Source: Pseudomonas sputi
GTDB taxonomy: Bacteria; Pseudomonadota; Gammaproteobacteria; Pseudomonadales; Pseudomonadaceae
Assembly (NCBI RefSeq): GCF_021603585.1
Contig: NZ_BQHI01000003.1
Coordinates: 248,001 to 312,000 of the forward strand
DNA: 64,000 nucleotides
Direction: 5' to 3'
The first letter of the stretch is position 1. Each line of letters begins with the position of its first letter. The notes beneath the pieces are model-generated. The model worked only from the letters and a program-made list of their open reading frames with translations. It was not told the DNA's origin and did no database searches. Made by a program: the position numbers and the translations under genes. Shown here one piece after another: positions 26,856 to 37,476 of this stretch.

Positions 26856-29486
26856 ATGACCGATATTGATGCACGCTTGCGCGAAGACGTTCACCTGCTC
26901 GGTGAGCTGTTGGGCAACACCATTCGTGACCAGTACGGCGAGGCGTTTCTCGACAAGATCGAGCAGATCCGCAAGGGCGCCAAGGCCGACCGGCGTGGCT
27001 CGATGGACGCCGAACTCAGCGCCAGTCTCAATCAATTGAGCGAAGACGAACTGCTGCCGGTGGCGCGAGCCTTCAACCAGTTTCTCAACCTGGCGAACAT
27101 CGCCGAGCAGTACCAGCTCATCCATCGCCGCGAAGAGGCCCAGGCCGCGCCGTTCGAGTCTCGCGTGCTGCCGGAATTGCTCGCCCGCTTGCGCAACGAA
27201 GGGCACAGCGCCGAATCCCTGGCGCGGCAACTGGCGCGGCTGGAAATCGAACTGGTGCTCACCGCGCACCCGACCGAAGTGGCCCGCCGCACGCTGATCC
27301 AGAAGTACGACGCGATCGCCGCACAACTGGCAGCTCAGGATCACCGCGACCTGACCACCGCCGAACGCGAGCAGATCCACAACACCCTGCAACGTCTGAT
27401 CGCCGAAGCCTGGCACACCGAAGAAATCCGCCGCACCCGGCCGACCCCGGTGGACGAGGCCAAGTGGGGTTTTGCGGTGATCGAACACTCGCTGTGGCAG
27501 GCGATTCCCCACCATATGCGCAAGGCCGATCAGGCGCTGTACGCCGCCACCGGTTTGCGTTTGCCACTGGAAGCTGCGCCGATCCGCTTCGCTTCGTGGA
27601 TGGGTGGCGACCGTGACGGCAACCCGAACGTGACCGCTGCCGTAACCCGCGAAGTGCTGTTGCTGGCGCGCTGGATGGCGGCGGATCTGTACTTGCGTGA
27701 TGTCGATCACCTGGCCGCCGAACTGTCGATGCAGCAGGCCAGCGACGCGCTCAAGGCCCGGGCCGGCGACAGTGCCGAGCCGTATCGGGCGGTGCTTAAG
27801 CAATTGCGTGAACGCCTGCGCGCCACGCGCAACTGGGCCCATGCATCGCTGACCGCGACCACGCCGGCCCCGGCCGATGTGCTGCACAACAATCGTGATC
27901 TGCTCGATCCGCTGGAGCTGTGTTTCAACTCACTGCACGAATGCGGCATGGGCGTAATCGCCGACGGGCCGTTGCTCGATTGCCTGCGCCGGGCCGTGAC
28001 CTTCGGCCTGTTCCTGGTGCGCCTCGATGTGCGTCAGGACTCGTCGCGCCATAGCGCGGCCATGACTGAAATCACCGATTACCTCGGCCTCGGCAAATAC
28101 GAGGAGTGGGATGAAGAGCAGCGCATCAGCTTCCTGACCCGCGAACTGCAAAACCGTCGGCCGCTGCTGCCGGCGCATTTCAAACCCTCGGCCGACACCG
28201 CCGAAGTGCTCGCCACCTGCAAGGAGATCGCCGCTGCGCCGGGTGCTTCGCTGGGCTCCTACGTGATTTCCATGGCCGGTGCCGCTTCCGATGTGCTCGC
28301 GGTGCAATTGCTGCTCAAGGAGTCCGGCGTCCTGCGGCCGATGCGCGTGGTGCCGCTGTTCGAAACCCTGGCCGACCTCGACAACGCCGGCCCGGTGATC
28401 GAGCGTCTGTTGTTGCTGCCGGGTTATCGCGCGCGCCTGCAAGGCCCGCAGGAGGTGATGATCGGCTATTCCGACTCGGCCAAGGATGCCGGCACCACGG
28501 CGGCGGCGTGGGCGCAGTACCGGGCGCAGGAGCGGCTGGTGGAAATCTGCCGCGAGCAGCAAGTCGAACTGCTGTTGTTCCACGGTCGTGGTGGCACCGT
28601 GGGTCGTGGCGGCGGCCCGGCGCACGCGGCGATTCTGTCGCAGCCGCCGGGATCGGTGGCGGGGCGTTTCCGCACCACCGAGCAGGGGGAAATGATTCGA
28701 TTCAAATTCGGCCTGCCGGACATCGCCGAGCAAAACCTCAATCTGTATCTGGCGGCGGTGCTCGAAGCGACCCTGTTGCCACCGCCGCCACCGACCCCCG
28801 AATGGCGGCATCTGATGGACGAACTGGCCGCTGACGGTGTCGCCGCTTACCGCGCGGTGGTGCGGGAAAATCCTCAGTTCGTCGAGTATTTCCTCCAGTC
28901 CACACCGGAGCAGGAGCTGGGCCGCTTGCCATTGGGCAGCCGTCCGGCCAAACGTCGCGCTGGCGGCATCGAAAGCCTGCGGGCGATTCCGTGGATCTTC
29001 GGCTGGACCCAGACGCGTCTGATGCTGCCGGCCTGGCTCGGCTGGGAAACCGCGTTGAACAACGCGCTGGAGCGTGGCGAAGGCGAGTTGTTGGGGCAGA
29101 TGCGCGAGCAGTGGCCGTTCTTCCGCACCCGCATTGACATGCTGGAGATGGTGCTGGCCAAGGCCGACGCCGATATCGCGCTGTCCTACGATGAGCGTCT
29201 GGTCGAGCCGGACTTGCTGCCGTTGGGTGCGCATTTACGCGACCTATTGTCGCAGGCCTGTTCCGTTGTCCTCGGCCTGACCGGTCAGTCGCAGCTACTG
29301 GCACATAGCCCGGACACCCTGGAATTCATCCGTCTGCGCAACACCTACCTCGACCCGCTGCATCTATTGCAGGCCGAGTTGCTGGCGCGTTCGCGGCAGC
29401 AGAATGTCGAGCAGGGCAGCCCGGTGGAACAGGCGTTGCTGGTGTCTGTGGCGGGGATTGCCGCCGGTTTGCGAAATACCGGCTAA
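26856..29486 (+). CDS. ppc: phosphoenolpyruvate carboxylase
   Basis: Carboxylates PEP with bicarbonate to give oxaloacetate, refilling the TCA cycle. 876 residues, the usual length. Catalytic motifs are intact: the histidine in [12 protein letters not shown], the [10 protein letters not shown] loop, and the glycine loop [14 protein letters not shown]. The C-terminus ends in [10 protein letters not shown], as in the family. I chose the second ATG (26856) because GGAG lies eight bases upstream; the ATG at 26850 would be too close to it. A terminator follows within 20 bp. Confidence 0.97.
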   Translation: MTDIDARLREDVHLLGELLGNTIRDQYGEAFLDKIEQIRKGAKADRRGSMDAELSASLNQLSEDELLPVARAFNQFLNLANIAEQYQLIHRREEAQAAPFESRVLPELLARLRNEGHSAESLARQLARLEIELVLTAHPTEVARRTLIQKYDAIAAQLAAQDHRDLTTAEREQIHNTLQRLIAEAWHTEEIRRTRPTPVDEAKWGFAVIEHSLWQAIPHHMRKADQALYAATGLRLPLEAAPIRFASWMGGDRDGNPNVTAAVTREVLLLARWMAADLYLRDVDHLAAELSMQQASDALKARAGDSAEPYRAVLKQLRERLRATRNWAHASLTATTPAPADVLHNNRDLLDPLELCFNSLHECGMGVIADGPLLDCLRRAVTFGLFLVRLDVRQDSSRHSAAMTEITDYLGLGKYEEWDEEQRISFLTRELQNRRPLLPAHFKPSADTAEVLATCKEIAAAPGASLGSYVISMAGAASDVLAVQLLLKESGVLRPMRVVPLFETLADLDNAGPVIERLLLLPGYRARLQGPQEVMIGYSDSAKDAGTTAAAWAQYRAQERLVEICREQQVELLLFHGRGGTVGRGGGPAHAAILSQPPGSVAGRFRTTEQGEMIRFKFGLPDIAEQNLNLYLAAVLEATLLPPPPPTPEWRHLMDELAADGVAAYRAVVRENPQFVEYFLQSTPEQELGRLPLGSRPAKRRAGGIESLRAIPWIFGWTQTRLMLPAWLGWETALNNALERGEGELLGQMREQWPFFRTRIDMLEMVLAKADADIALSYDERLVEPDLLPLGAHLRDLLSQACSVVLGLTGQSQLLAHSPDTLEFIRLRNTYLDPLHLLQAELLARSRQQNVEQGSPVEQALLVSVAGIAAGLRNTG

Positions 29487-29505
29487 GGTTTTCTGCGTGG
29501 GGCGG

Positions 29506-30426
<921 letters not shown>

Positions 30427-30450
30427 AAAACCTGATCCGCTGCATCATCC

Positions 30451-30480
30451 ACGGCCCGCTTGCGGGCCGTAGTTGTTTAT
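30451..30480 (+). terminator. rho-independent terminator after adk
   Basis: ACGGCCCGC and GCGGGCCGT form a nine-base-pair hairpin with a minimal loop, followed by AGTTGTTTAT. The T-tract is modest. A TATACT at 30478 may serve as a -10 box for tsaB. Confidence 0.7.
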
Positions 30481-30519
30481 ACTGGCGCACTTTTCCCCAC
30501 CTGATTTACGGACACATCG

Positions 30520-31194
30520 ATGAGCACCTTGCTGGCCCTGGACACCGCGACTGAAGCTTGCTCCGTTGCCTTGCTGCATGACGGCAAGGTCACGAGCCAT
30601 TACGAGGTGATCCCGCGCCTGCACGCGCAGAAACTGCTGCCGATGATCCAGCAACTGCTGGCCGACGCCGGTACCACCCTGCAAGCGGTGGACGCCATCG
30701 CTTTCGGTCGCGGCCCGGGCGCTTTCACTGGCGTGCGGATTGCCATCGGCGTGGTGCAAGGCCTGGCGTTTGCGCTGGATCGCCCGGTGTTGCCGGTGTC
30801 GAACCTGGCCGTGCTGGCGCAACGGGCTTATCGCGAGCACGGCGTGAGCCAGGTCGCGGCCGCCATCGATGCGCGGATGGATGAGGTGTATTGGGGCTGC
30901 TACCGCGAGACGGCCGGGGAGATGCGTCTGGTCGGCGCCGAGGCGGTGCTGCCGCCGGAAGTCGCCGCCCTGCCGGACGATGCCCCGGGTGACTGGTTCG
31001 GTGCTGGCACTGGCTGGGGTTATGGCGAACGCATCGCTGTAAACCTGACCGGATCCGACGCTGGCATGCTGCCACACGCCGAAGACTTGCTGACCCTGGC
31101 GCGATTTGCCTGGGCGCGCGGTGAAGCGATTCCGGCGGACGACGCCCAGCCGGTTTATCTGCGTGACAAAGTGGCCACCCCGAAAGCCCGCTGA
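30520..31194 (+). CDS. tsaB: tRNA threonylcarbamoyladenosine biosynthesis protein TsaB
   Basis: Scaffold partner of TsaD in the t6A complex, which modifies A37 of ANN-decoding tRNAs. 224 residues. The N-terminal ASKHA-fold signature LLALDTATEACSVALL and the GRGPGAFTGVRIAIGVVQGL segment are diagnostic. The C-terminus ends QPVYLRDKVATP, as in the family. The genome should encode TsaD, TsaC and TsaE elsewhere. In this window, tcdA at 50810 acts later on the same modification. Confidence 0.95.
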   Translation: MSTLLALDTATEACSVALLHDGKVTSHYEVIPRLHAQKLLPMIQQLLADAGTTLQAVDAIAFGRGPGAFTGVRIAIGVVQGLAFALDRPVLPVSNLAVLAQRAYREHGVSQVAAAIDARMDEVYWGCYRETAGEMRLVGAEAVLPPEVAALPDDAPGDWFGAGTGWGYGERIAVNLTGSDAGMLPHAEDLLTLARFAWARGEAIPADDAQPVYLRDKVATPKAR

Positions 31195-31367
31195 GGCCAT
31201 TCACCCTGTGGCATTCGCCGCAGGGGCCCGTTCGTTCCTGCCAATCGTCCGTTTCTAACCCCGCGCTTTAAACCTTTTGTCTTTTATGTGTTCTAGTTAT
31301 CACTCGGCGATTTGCTAAGTCGGTCAGGTGCCGCTAAATTGCCATCATCGATACCGAGCATGACTTT

Positions 31368-31676
31368 ATGCGTATAGACGGCGTTTCCACTCATTCCTAC
31401 CCCATCAAGCGCAAGCCTCGCAAAGGCAATCCGGCGCTGGATGAGTCCGTCGACGATATCGACGGCGAGCTGGAATTCCCGACCGAAGAGCAACTGGCGG
31501 CCCGTGCCGCCAAAGCCACCGCCCAACGCCTGAGCAATCTGCCCGCCCGTCAACAAGACATGATTTATCACCGCGCGATGAAGAAAAGCGTGGCCATGGC
31601 CCTGGCCAGCTACCTGAGCACCGCCGGTTTTGTCGATTGGGATGCAGACGTGCTGGGCCTCGATCTGTACATCTGA
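31368..31676 (+). CDS. conserved protein of unknown function
   Basis: 102 residues, soluble and highly charged in the first half (SYPIKRKPRKGNPALDESVD, then EEQLAARAAKATAQRLSNLP). The second half is predicted helical (IYHRAMKKSVAMALASYLST) and ends in DADVLGLDLYI. No signal peptide or known motif. Its TGA stop overlaps the next ATG by one base (TGATG), so it is coupled to the DUF72 gene. Confidence 0.8.
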   Translation: MRIDGVSTHSYPIKRKPRKGNPALDESVDDIDGELEFPTEEQLAARAAKATAQRLSNLPARQQDMIYHRAMKKSVAMALASYLSTAGFVDWDADVLGLDLYI

Positions 31677-32536
31677 TGGATCTGCCTTACTACCTCGGTT
31701 GCCCGTCCTGGAGCGAAAACGCCTGGCGCGAGTACCTGTATCCGGTAGACGCCAAGACCTCCGATTTCCTCGGGCTCTATTCACAAGTGTTCAACGCCGT
31801 GGAAGGCAACACGACCTTCTACGCCAGCCCGTCGCCGGCCACCGTGCAGCGCTGGGCCGAGGTGATGCCGGAACACTTTCGCTTCACCGCCAAGTTCCCC
31901 GGTGACATCAGCCACAGCGGCGACCTTCGCGATCAACTGACCGCCGCCGAAACCTTCCTCCAGCTACTCAAGCCGCTCGGTGAGCGTGTCTCGCCAATGT
32001 GGCTGCAACTGTCGAAAAGCTTCACCCCGCACCGTTTGCCGGAGCTTGCTGCGTTCATCGATGCGCTGGATTGTCCACTGGCGGTGGAAGTGCGCCACGA
32101 ACAGTTCTTCGCCAAGGGGGAGAGTGAGCGGTTGCTCAATCGGCTGTTGCTGGATCGCGGCGTTGAGCGCATCTGTCTTGATCCGCGCGCCTTGTTCAGT
32201 TGCCTGTCGACCGAGTCGTCGGTGATCCACGCCCAATCGAAAAAGCCCCGCGTGCCCACGCGTCCGGCGGCTTTCACTCAATTCCCGCAGGTGCGCTTCA
32301 TCGGCCATCCGGCGCTTGAGGCCAACGACCCGTTCCTGGTGCCGTGGGTGGCGAAAATCGCCGAGTGGATCGAAGAGGGCCGCACGCCGTACATCTTCCT
32401 GCACACCGCCGATAACATTCTGGCGGCGAAGCTGGCGCAACGTTTTCACGCACAACTGATGCAACGTTTGCCTGGCCTGCGACCTTTGCCTGAGCTATAC
32501 AGAGAACCCGCCGCCGAGCAACTTGGTCTGCTCTGA
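31676..32536 (+). CDS. DUF72 family protein
   Basis: 286 residues. The N-terminal YLGCPSWSENAWREYLYP segment matches the start of DUF72 (YecE-like) proteins, which have a TIM-barrel fold of unknown activity. LEVRHEQFF-type (here VEVRHEQFF) and IFLHTADN segments are also family marks. It has no ribosome-binding site of its own beyond the upstream gene's end, which suggests coupled translation. Function remains unknown; a link to DNA repair or carbohydrate handling has been suggested but nothing here supports a choice. Confidence 0.85.
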   Translation: MDLPYYLGCPSWSENAWREYLYPVDAKTSDFLGLYSQVFNAVEGNTTFYASPSPATVQRWAEVMPEHFRFTAKFPGDISHSGDLRDQLTAAETFLQLLKPLGERVSPMWLQLSKSFTPHRLPELAAFIDALDCPLAVEVRHEQFFAKGESERLLNRLLLDRGVERICLDPRALFSCLSTESSVIHAQSKKPRVPTRPAAFTQFPQVRFIGHPALEANDPFLVPWVAKIAEWIEEGRTPYIFLHTADNILAAKLAQRFHAQLMQRLPGLRPLPELYREPAAEQLGLL

Positions 32537-32567
32537 GGCGGATTTCTTCCTGCCCAGGAGCCTGCCG

Positions 32568-33404
32568 ATGGATGCCCAAGCCCGTCAAGAACAAGTTCGT
32601 AAAGCCGAAACCTTCAAAGCCCTGCACGAACGCCCCGGGATTTTCGTGATTCCCAATCCGTGGGATGCCGGTTCCGCGAAGATGCTCGCCAGTCTCGGCT
32701 ATCAGGCGCTGGCGACCACCAGCGCCGGTTATGCGTTTTCCCAGGGCAAGCCCGATGGCGGCCTGAGCCTCGACGATACGCTGGCCAATGTCCGGGCGAT
32801 TGTCGCGGCCACGGATTTGCCGGTGGCGGTGGATCTGGAAAACGGCTTCGCCGATGCCCCGGCCGAATCAGCACAAAGTCTGATCCGCGCTGCCGAGGCG
32901 GGCGCCGTGGGTGGCTCGATCGAAGATGCCACCGGCCGGGAAGACTCGCCGATCTACTGCTTCGAACACGCGGTGGCGCGGATCGAAGCCGCCGTCGCTG
33001 CCGTGCGCACCTTGCCGTTTCCCTTCACCTTGACGGCCCGTGCGGAGAACTACCTGCACGGCAATCCCGATCTCAACGACACCATTCGCCGCTTGCAGGC
33101 CTTTGCCGAAGCCGGCGCCGACGTGCTGTACGCGCCGGGCCTGCGCACCGCCGAAGAAGTCCTGGCGGTGGTGCGCGCAGTGGCGCCGAAACCGGTCAAT
33201 GTGTTGATGTCCGGTGGATTGACGCTGACCGTGCAGCAGCTCGAAGAAATGGGCGTGAAGCGAATCAGCACCGGCTCGGCGCTGGCACTGGCGGCATTGG
33301 GTGAGTTTTTCCGCGCGGCTGAAGAAATCCAGCAGTCCGGCACCTTCACTTTCACGTCTCGTTCGATGCCGTACGCCAAGGCCAATCAATTCTTCAAGGG
33401 ATGA
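32568..33404 (+). CDS. isocitrate lyase / PEP mutase superfamily protein
   Basis: 278 residues. The fold is clear: FVIPNPWDAGSAKMLASLGY at the N-terminus, the metal-binding VAVDLENGFADAP, the GSIEDATG strand, TARAENYL and the C-terminal SGGLTLTVQQLEEMGVKRIS. This is the group related to 2-methylisocitrate lyase, oxaloacetate decarboxylase and carboxyphosphonoenolpyruvate mutase. The catalytic KKCGH loop of true isocitrate lyases is absent, so the reaction cannot be named. The stop overlaps the next gene by four bases. Confidence 0.87.
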   Translation: MDAQARQEQVRKAETFKALHERPGIFVIPNPWDAGSAKMLASLGYQALATTSAGYAFSQGKPDGGLSLDDTLANVRAIVAATDLPVAVDLENGFADAPAESAQSLIRAAEAGAVGGSIEDATGREDSPIYCFEHAVARIEAAVAAVRTLPFPFTLTARAENYLHGNPDLNDTIRRLQAFAEAGADVLYAPGLRTAEEVLAVVRAVAPKPVNVLMSGGLTLTVQQLEEMGVKRISTGSALALAALGEFFRAAEEIQQSGTFTFTSRSMPYAKANQFFKG

Positions 33405-34099
33405 GCATGGGCCGCTGGCTGCTGTTGGCAGGGCTGTTAATTATCGGTGGCAGCCTGATCGGCGTCTGGCGCGGTTGGCTCGATGTGCCGCCGCAGTGGA
33501 ACCCGTGGGCGCCGCTGGATGTGCAGGCGACGCCCAACTGGCTCACGGGCTACAAGTTGATGCGCCTGCGCAGCGATCCGCTGTTGTGCGAGCAGGCATT
33601 GGGCAGCTCGGGCCTGCGGGTTTCGTCACAGGCCGACAGTCCCGATGCCAAATGTCCGTTGATCGGCGCTTTGCGCGTGCAGGGTGGCGGGGTGGGGCTC
33701 AGCAGCAGTTTTCTTGCCAGTTGCCCATTGGCCGTGGCGTTTGCGATGTTCGAGCGCCATACGCTGCAACCGGCGGCGCAGCAGGTCTACGGTCAATCGG
33801 TGGCTCGGGTCGACCATCTTGGCAGCTTTGCCTGCCGCAACGTCTACAACCGCGAGAACGGCGCACTCAGCCGCCATGCCAGCGCCGATGCGCTGGACAT
33901 CGCCGGCTTCCGCCTGGCGGATGGTCGCGCGATCAGTGTGCTCAAGGACTGGCCGAAGCAAAATCAGGACGCGCAGTTTCTACGTCAGCTGCGCGACGGT
34001 GCCTGCGAGGCGTTCAGTGTGGTGTTGAGTCCGGATTACAACGCCGCCCATCGCAATCACTTTCATGTCGATGTCGGGCGCTGGAGCGTGTGTCGCTGA
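33401..34099 (+). CDS. extensin-like C-terminal domain protein, membrane-anchored
   Basis: 232 residues. A transmembrane helix at about 5-24 (WLLLAGLLIIGGSLIGVW) anchors a periplasmic extensin-like domain. It has cysteines in LLCEQAL, AKCPL, ASCPLA, FACRN and GACEAF, and two metal-type motifs: SRHASADALD and NHFHVD. These resemble the SxHxxxxAxD and HxH zinc motifs of LAS D,D-peptidases, so peptidoglycan hydrolysis is a reasonable guess but not shown. It overlaps the preceding gene by ATGA. Confidence 0.82.
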   Translation: MSMGRWLLLAGLLIIGGSLIGVWRGWLDVPPQWNPWAPLDVQATPNWLTGYKLMRLRSDPLLCEQALGSSGLRVSSQADSPDAKCPLIGALRVQGGGVGLSSSFLASCPLAVAFAMFERHTLQPAAQQVYGQSVARVDHLGSFACRNVYNRENGALSRHASADALDIAGFRLADGRAISVLKDWPKQNQDAQFLRQLRDGACEAFSVVLSPDYNAAHRNHFHVDVGRWSVCR

Positions 34100-34103
34100 G
34101 GGA

Positions 34104-34718
34104 TCAGGCGGCGATGCGCAGGTTCTGCTGAACGATTGGGCGCACCCAGCCGTTATCGAAGTCCAGGGCTTTCTGCTGTTCGACGATTTCTTCCGGCGGG
34201 AACGGCGGGTAAGGCTGCAGCAGATCCAGGTCGAACTCGGCAATCGGCAGGTACAGCGGTTTTTTCTGCGGCGCAGGACCCGGTTCCGGAATCGGCTGGC
34301 CGTTGTTGATCACGATCGGGCGAACCCAGCTGCTGTCGAAGGCCTGCTGCTTTTGCTGAACCTCGATGGCTTCCGGCGGGAACGGAGGGTAGGGCTCGGC
34401 CAGATCCAGTTCGAGCTCGGCGATTGGCAGGAACAGCGGCTCCGGCGGACGCACCTGGGTTTCCACCACATCGCATTCGCGCTGGCTGATGATGTGCGCG
34501 TGCAGTTCGCTGCCGACGGTCGGTTCTTCAGGGCTTTGCAGATCAACCGGTGGGAACGTGCCGCAGGCTGGCACCACATCACTCGACTGTTCGGCCAGTG
34601 CCTGGGCAAAGAAATCCTGCCACAGGTGGCTGACGCCGCCCAATGCTTGAGTGTTATGACGGCTGAAATCGCCTGTGGGCGAAAGGTAGCCAATCGATGT
34701 GGGAAGAATGCCTGACAT
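34104..34718 (-). CDS. uncharacterised protein with a 60-residue tandem duplication
   Basis: 204 residues. Residues 94-139 and 154-199 are near-copies with an exact 60-residue period: [21 protein letters not shown] against [21 protein letters not shown], each followed by a Gln-rich segment and WVRPIV. The N-terminal 90 residues are unrelated and contain two of the few cysteines. No signal peptide or enzyme motif. The proline-rich repeats suggest a binding or scaffold role. It is convergent with the extensin-like gene (4-bp gap) and divergent from rsmJ. No good ribosome-binding site precedes the ATG. Confidence 0.8.
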   Translation of the reverse strand: MSGILPTSIGYLSPTGDFSRHNTQALGGVSHLWQDFFAQALAEQSSDVVPACGTFPPVDLQSPEEPTVGSELHAHIISQRECDVVETQVRPPEPLFLPIAELELDLAEPYPPFPPEAIEVQQKQQAFDSSWVRPIVINNGQPIPEPGPAPQKKPLYLPIAEFDLDLLQPYPPFPPEEIVEQQKALDFDNGWVRPIVQQNLRIAA

Positions 34719-34811
34719 TTTTTTCGGTTGACGCTCAGCTCTGGCAAAATGCGCGTTGATTGGGTTATCGGCGGTTTTTGCCGATCCTTAACTTTTTTGA
34801 GCGTGTTTTCC

Positions 34812-35594
34812 ATGATTGAGCAACCCGCGGCCTGCCGCATCCATGTCGAGGCCCTCGGCCCGACGTTCGAAGCGCAGGCCGAGCAGTGGGCGCAGCGCCT
34901 GAACCTGCCGTTGCAGGTGGCCGACGGCGAGTTTGCCTTGCAGGTCGGCGAGCAGGGGTTGCAGCTGCAACAACTGGGACCGGATGCACCGGGGCCGGTG
35001 CGGGTCGACTTCGTCGAGGGTGGCGCGGCCCACCGCCGGTTGTATGGCGGGGGGAGCGGGCAGATGATCGCCAAGGCGGTCGGCATCGCCCAAGGTGTAC
35101 GTCCACGGGTGCTGGATGCCACGGCAGGGCTGGGCAAGGATGCGTTCGTGCTGGCCAGTCTTGGTTGCGAGATGAGCCTGATCGAGCGTCAGCCGCTGAT
35201 CGGCGCCTTGCTGGAGGATGGTCTGGCCCGGGCGGCGGAAGACTTCGACGTGGCGCCGATCGTGGCGCGGATGAAGCTGATCAAGGGCAATTCCATCGAG
35301 GTGATGCGCAATTGGGAGGGCGAGCCGCCGCAGGTGATCTACCTCGACCCGATGTTCCCGCATCGTGAGAAAACTGCGCTGGTGAAGAAGGAAATGCGCC
35401 TGTTCCGTCCGTTGGTGGGCGATGATCCGGATGCCCCGGCCTTGCTGGAAGCGGCGTTGGCCCTGGCCACGCACCGGGTGGTGGTCAAGCGCCCGCGCAA
35501 GGCGCCGTGCATCGAAGGACCGAAGCCTAGCCATGCGCTGGATGGCAAATCCAGCCGTTACGACATCTACCCGAAGAAAGCGCTCAAGGCCTGA
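34812..35594 (+). CDS. rsmJ: 16S rRNA (guanine1516-N2)-methyltransferase
   Basis: A SAM-dependent methyltransferase of 260 residues acting on the small-subunit rRNA. The motif-I region is [19 protein letters not shown]; the catalytic YLDPMFPHR motif follows at about 180, and [11 protein letters not shown] near the C-terminus is typical of RsmJ. I chose the ATG at 34812 because the family begins near MIEQPA; an in-frame start at 34728 has no support. A terminator follows 14 bp after the stop. Confidence 0.93.
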   Translation: MIEQPAACRIHVEALGPTFEAQAEQWAQRLNLPLQVADGEFALQVGEQGLQLQQLGPDAPGPVRVDFVEGGAAHRRLYGGGSGQMIAKAVGIAQGVRPRVLDATAGLGKDAFVLASLGCEMSLIERQPLIGALLEDGLARAAEDFDVAPIVARMKLIKGNSIEVMRNWEGEPPQVIYLDPMFPHREKTALVKKEMRLFRPLVGDDPDAPALLEAALALATHRVVVKRPRKAPCIEGPKPSHALDGKSSRYDIYPKKALKA

Positions 35595-35607
35595 GCCGTC
35601 GCATAAG

Positions 35608-35640
35608 AAAATCCCACGCATGGCGTGGGATTTTTGTTTT
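35608..35640. terminator. bidirectional terminator after rsmJ and mexL
   Basis: AAATCCCACGC and GCGTGGGATTT form an 11-base-pair stem around ATG, with T-run to the right and A-run to the left. The mexL stop codon is at its right edge. Confidence 0.92.
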
Positions 35641-36275
35641 CAGGGTCGATAGGCCCGCATGAACAACTCGACCACTTCCTGCACATGACTTTCCGCCGCC
35701 TCGCCGGTCAGCGGCTCGCCGCAGCCATACAGCAGGCGGAAATTCCCCGCGCCCTTGATCAGGCAGAAAAAATGCTCGGCAGCGTTGCGCGGCTTGTCGA
35801 TGTTCAGCGCGCCGTTCTCGTGGATCCGCGTCAGCAACCGTTCCATTCCCTGCACCATGCGCTGCGGGCCGGCCTCGAAGAAGATCAGTGACAGGTTGGG
35901 ATCCTGACTGCCCAGCGCCATGATCAGGCGATGCAGATTCACCGATTCATCGCTGTTGATCAGGTGGTGAAAGCCTCGAGCAATGTTCAGCAACACATTT
36001 TCCACCGCGATGCCGTCCGGCAATTCAAAGAACAGCGGCGGCAATTGCTCCTCGCATTTGGCCACCACGGCGGCGGAGAACAGCGTCTCCTTGTCGTTGA
36101 AATGGCTGTAGACCGTCAGCTTCGACACCCCGGCCTCGGCGGCCACCGCGTCCATGCTGGTGTTGGCATAGCCATGACTCAGAAACAGGATTTTCGCCGC
36201 CTCGAGAATTGCCTGGCGCTTGGCCGGATCCTTCGGTCGACCCGGGCCGTTTGGAGTGGACAGATTGTTCGACAT
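35640..36275 (-). CDS. mexL: TetR-family repressor (MexL-like)
   Basis: 211 residues. The N-terminal TetR domain begins GRPKDPAKRQAILEAAKILF and has the recognition region VAAEAGVSKLTVYSHFNDKE. The C-terminal domain is a generic ligand-binding fold. It is divergent from an RND membrane-fusion/pump pair, the arrangement of mexL-mexJK in P. aeruginosa, where MexL represses the pump and itself. Two operator-like palindromes lie in the 94-bp intergenic region. Inferred function: ligand-relieved repression of efflux. Confidence 0.9.
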   Translation of the reverse strand: MSNNLSTPNGPGRPKDPAKRQAILEAAKILFLSHGYANTSMDAVAAEAGVSKLTVYSHFNDKETLFSAAVVAKCEEQLPPLFFELPDGIAVENVLLNIARGFHHLINSDESVNLHRLIMALGSQDPNLSLIFFEAGPQRMVQGMERLLTRIHENGALNIDKPRNAAEHFFCLIKGAGNFRLLYGCGEPLTGEAAESHVQEVVELFMRAYRP

Positions 36276-36287
36276 TCTTCGCTTTTA

Positions 36288-36335
36288 ATACTGGACTGGT
36301 GAGTTTGCTATTAATAACATACCGGCCAGTATAAT
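36288..36335. promoter_or_regulatory. twin operator-like sites and divergent promoters of mexL and mexJK
   Basis: ATACCGGCCAGTAT (36319-36332) is palindromic at 12 of 14 bases and overlaps a perfect -10 TATAAT (36330-36335) for mexJ, with TTGCTA (36305-36310) as a possible -35. A related site in the opposite orientation, ATACTGGACTGGT (36288-36300), overlaps a TATTAA -10-like sequence reading toward mexL. Repressor binding at either would block its promoter. Confidence 0.6.
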
Positions 36336-36369
36336 TATTCCAAGCCTCCTTAGCGAAAGGTCCTTCACC

Positions 36370-37470
36370 ATGTTCCGCCATGCGTTGTCTTTTGCGGTGC
36401 CAGTCAGTCTGGCGTTTCTGTTGTCGGCGTGTGGCAAGGAAGAGGTGACACAAGTCAGCGTGCGACCGGCCATGGTGGTTCAGCCAGAGCCTTCGGCGCA
36501 GGCGATGGAAAGTTATCCGGGTGAGGTTCGCGCCCGCTACGAACCCGACCTGGCGTTCCGTATCGGCGGCAAAGTCAGCCGACGGCTGGTCGACGAAGGT
36601 CAGCGCGTGAAGGCCGATCAACCGCTCGCCGAACTCGATCCGCAGGATGTACGCCTGCAACTGGAAGCGACCCGGGCCCAGGTCGCGGCGGCCGAAGCCA
36701 ACCTTAATCTGGTGCGCGCCGAGCGTGACCGTTACAAGACCCTGATGGAACGGCAGATGGTCAGCCGCTCGGCCTACGACAATGCCGAGAACCTCTACCG
36801 CTCCGGCGAAGCCCGCCTCAAACAGATCAAAGCCGAATTCAACGTCTCGACCAATCAGGCCAGTTACGCCGTGCTGCGCGCGCCTCAGGATGGCGTGGTG
36901 GCCAAGCGTTCGGTGGAAGTCGGGCAAGTGGTCGCCGCCGGGCAAACCGTGTTCACCCTCGCCACTGACGGCGAACGGGAAGTGCTGATCAGCCTGCCGG
37001 AGCAGAGTTTCGGCCGCTTCAAGGTCGGCCAGCCGGTGTCGGTGGAGTTGTGGACGCAACCGAACCAGCGCTTCGCCGGGCAGATCCGCGAGCTGTCGCC
37101 GGCCGCCGATCCGAAATCCCGTACCTTCGCCGCACGCATTTCATTCACCGCCGGCAAGGTCCCGGCAGAACTGGGCCAGAGCGCCCGGGTCTTCGTGCAG
37201 ACCGCCGACGTCATCCCGCTGTCGGTGCCGCTCTCGGCACTGACGGCCGAAAACGGCGCGACCTACGTCTGGGTCGTCAGCGCCAACAACACCCTGAAAA
37301 AGACTCCGGTACGCGTCGGCCCGTTCGGTGAGAAAACCGTGCCGGTGCTCGAAGGCCTGAACGCCAGCGACTGGGTGGTCGCCGCCGGCGTGCATGTTCT
37401 GCTGGAAGGGCAACAGGTGCGTCCGGTGGATCGTTCCAACCGCGTGGTCAATCTGGCGGACAAGGAGTAA
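36370..37470 (+). CDS. mexJ: RND efflux periplasmic adaptor (MexJ-like)
   Basis: 366 residues, a membrane-fusion lipoprotein with lipobox LLSAC (Cys20). The order is beta-barrel, lipoyl half (FRIGGKVSRRLVDEGQRVKA), a helical hairpin (about 95-150, coiled coil QLEATRAQVAAAEANLNLV), the second lipoyl half (LRAPQDGVVAKRSVEVGQVV), then the barrel and membrane-proximal domains. It bridges the pump MexK and an outer-membrane channel. Only six bases separate it from mexK. No OprM-type gene follows, which matches MexJK, known to borrow a channel encoded elsewhere. Confidence 0.93.
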   Translation: MFRHALSFAVPVSLAFLLSACGKEEVTQVSVRPAMVVQPEPSAQAMESYPGEVRARYEPDLAFRIGGKVSRRLVDEGQRVKADQPLAELDPQDVRLQLEATRAQVAAAEANLNLVRAERDRYKTLMERQMVSRSAYDNAENLYRSGEARLKQIKAEFNVSTNQASYAVLRAPQDGVVAKRSVEVGQVVAAGQTVFTLATDGEREVLISLPEQSFGRFKVGQPVSVELWTQPNQRFAGQIRELSPAADPKSRTFAARISFTAGKVPAELGQSARVFVQTADVIPLSVPLSALTAENGATYVWVVSANNTLKKTPVRVGPFGEKTVPVLEGLNASDWVVAAGVHVLLEGQQVRPVDRSNRVVNLADKE

Positions 37471-37476
37471 TCCCCG

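Noticed and set aside
34767-34785. ATCGGC...GCCGAT hairpin in the rsmJ leader followed by a T-run
   Set aside because: Only six base pairs and 14 bases from the T-run. Possible attenuator but not supported.
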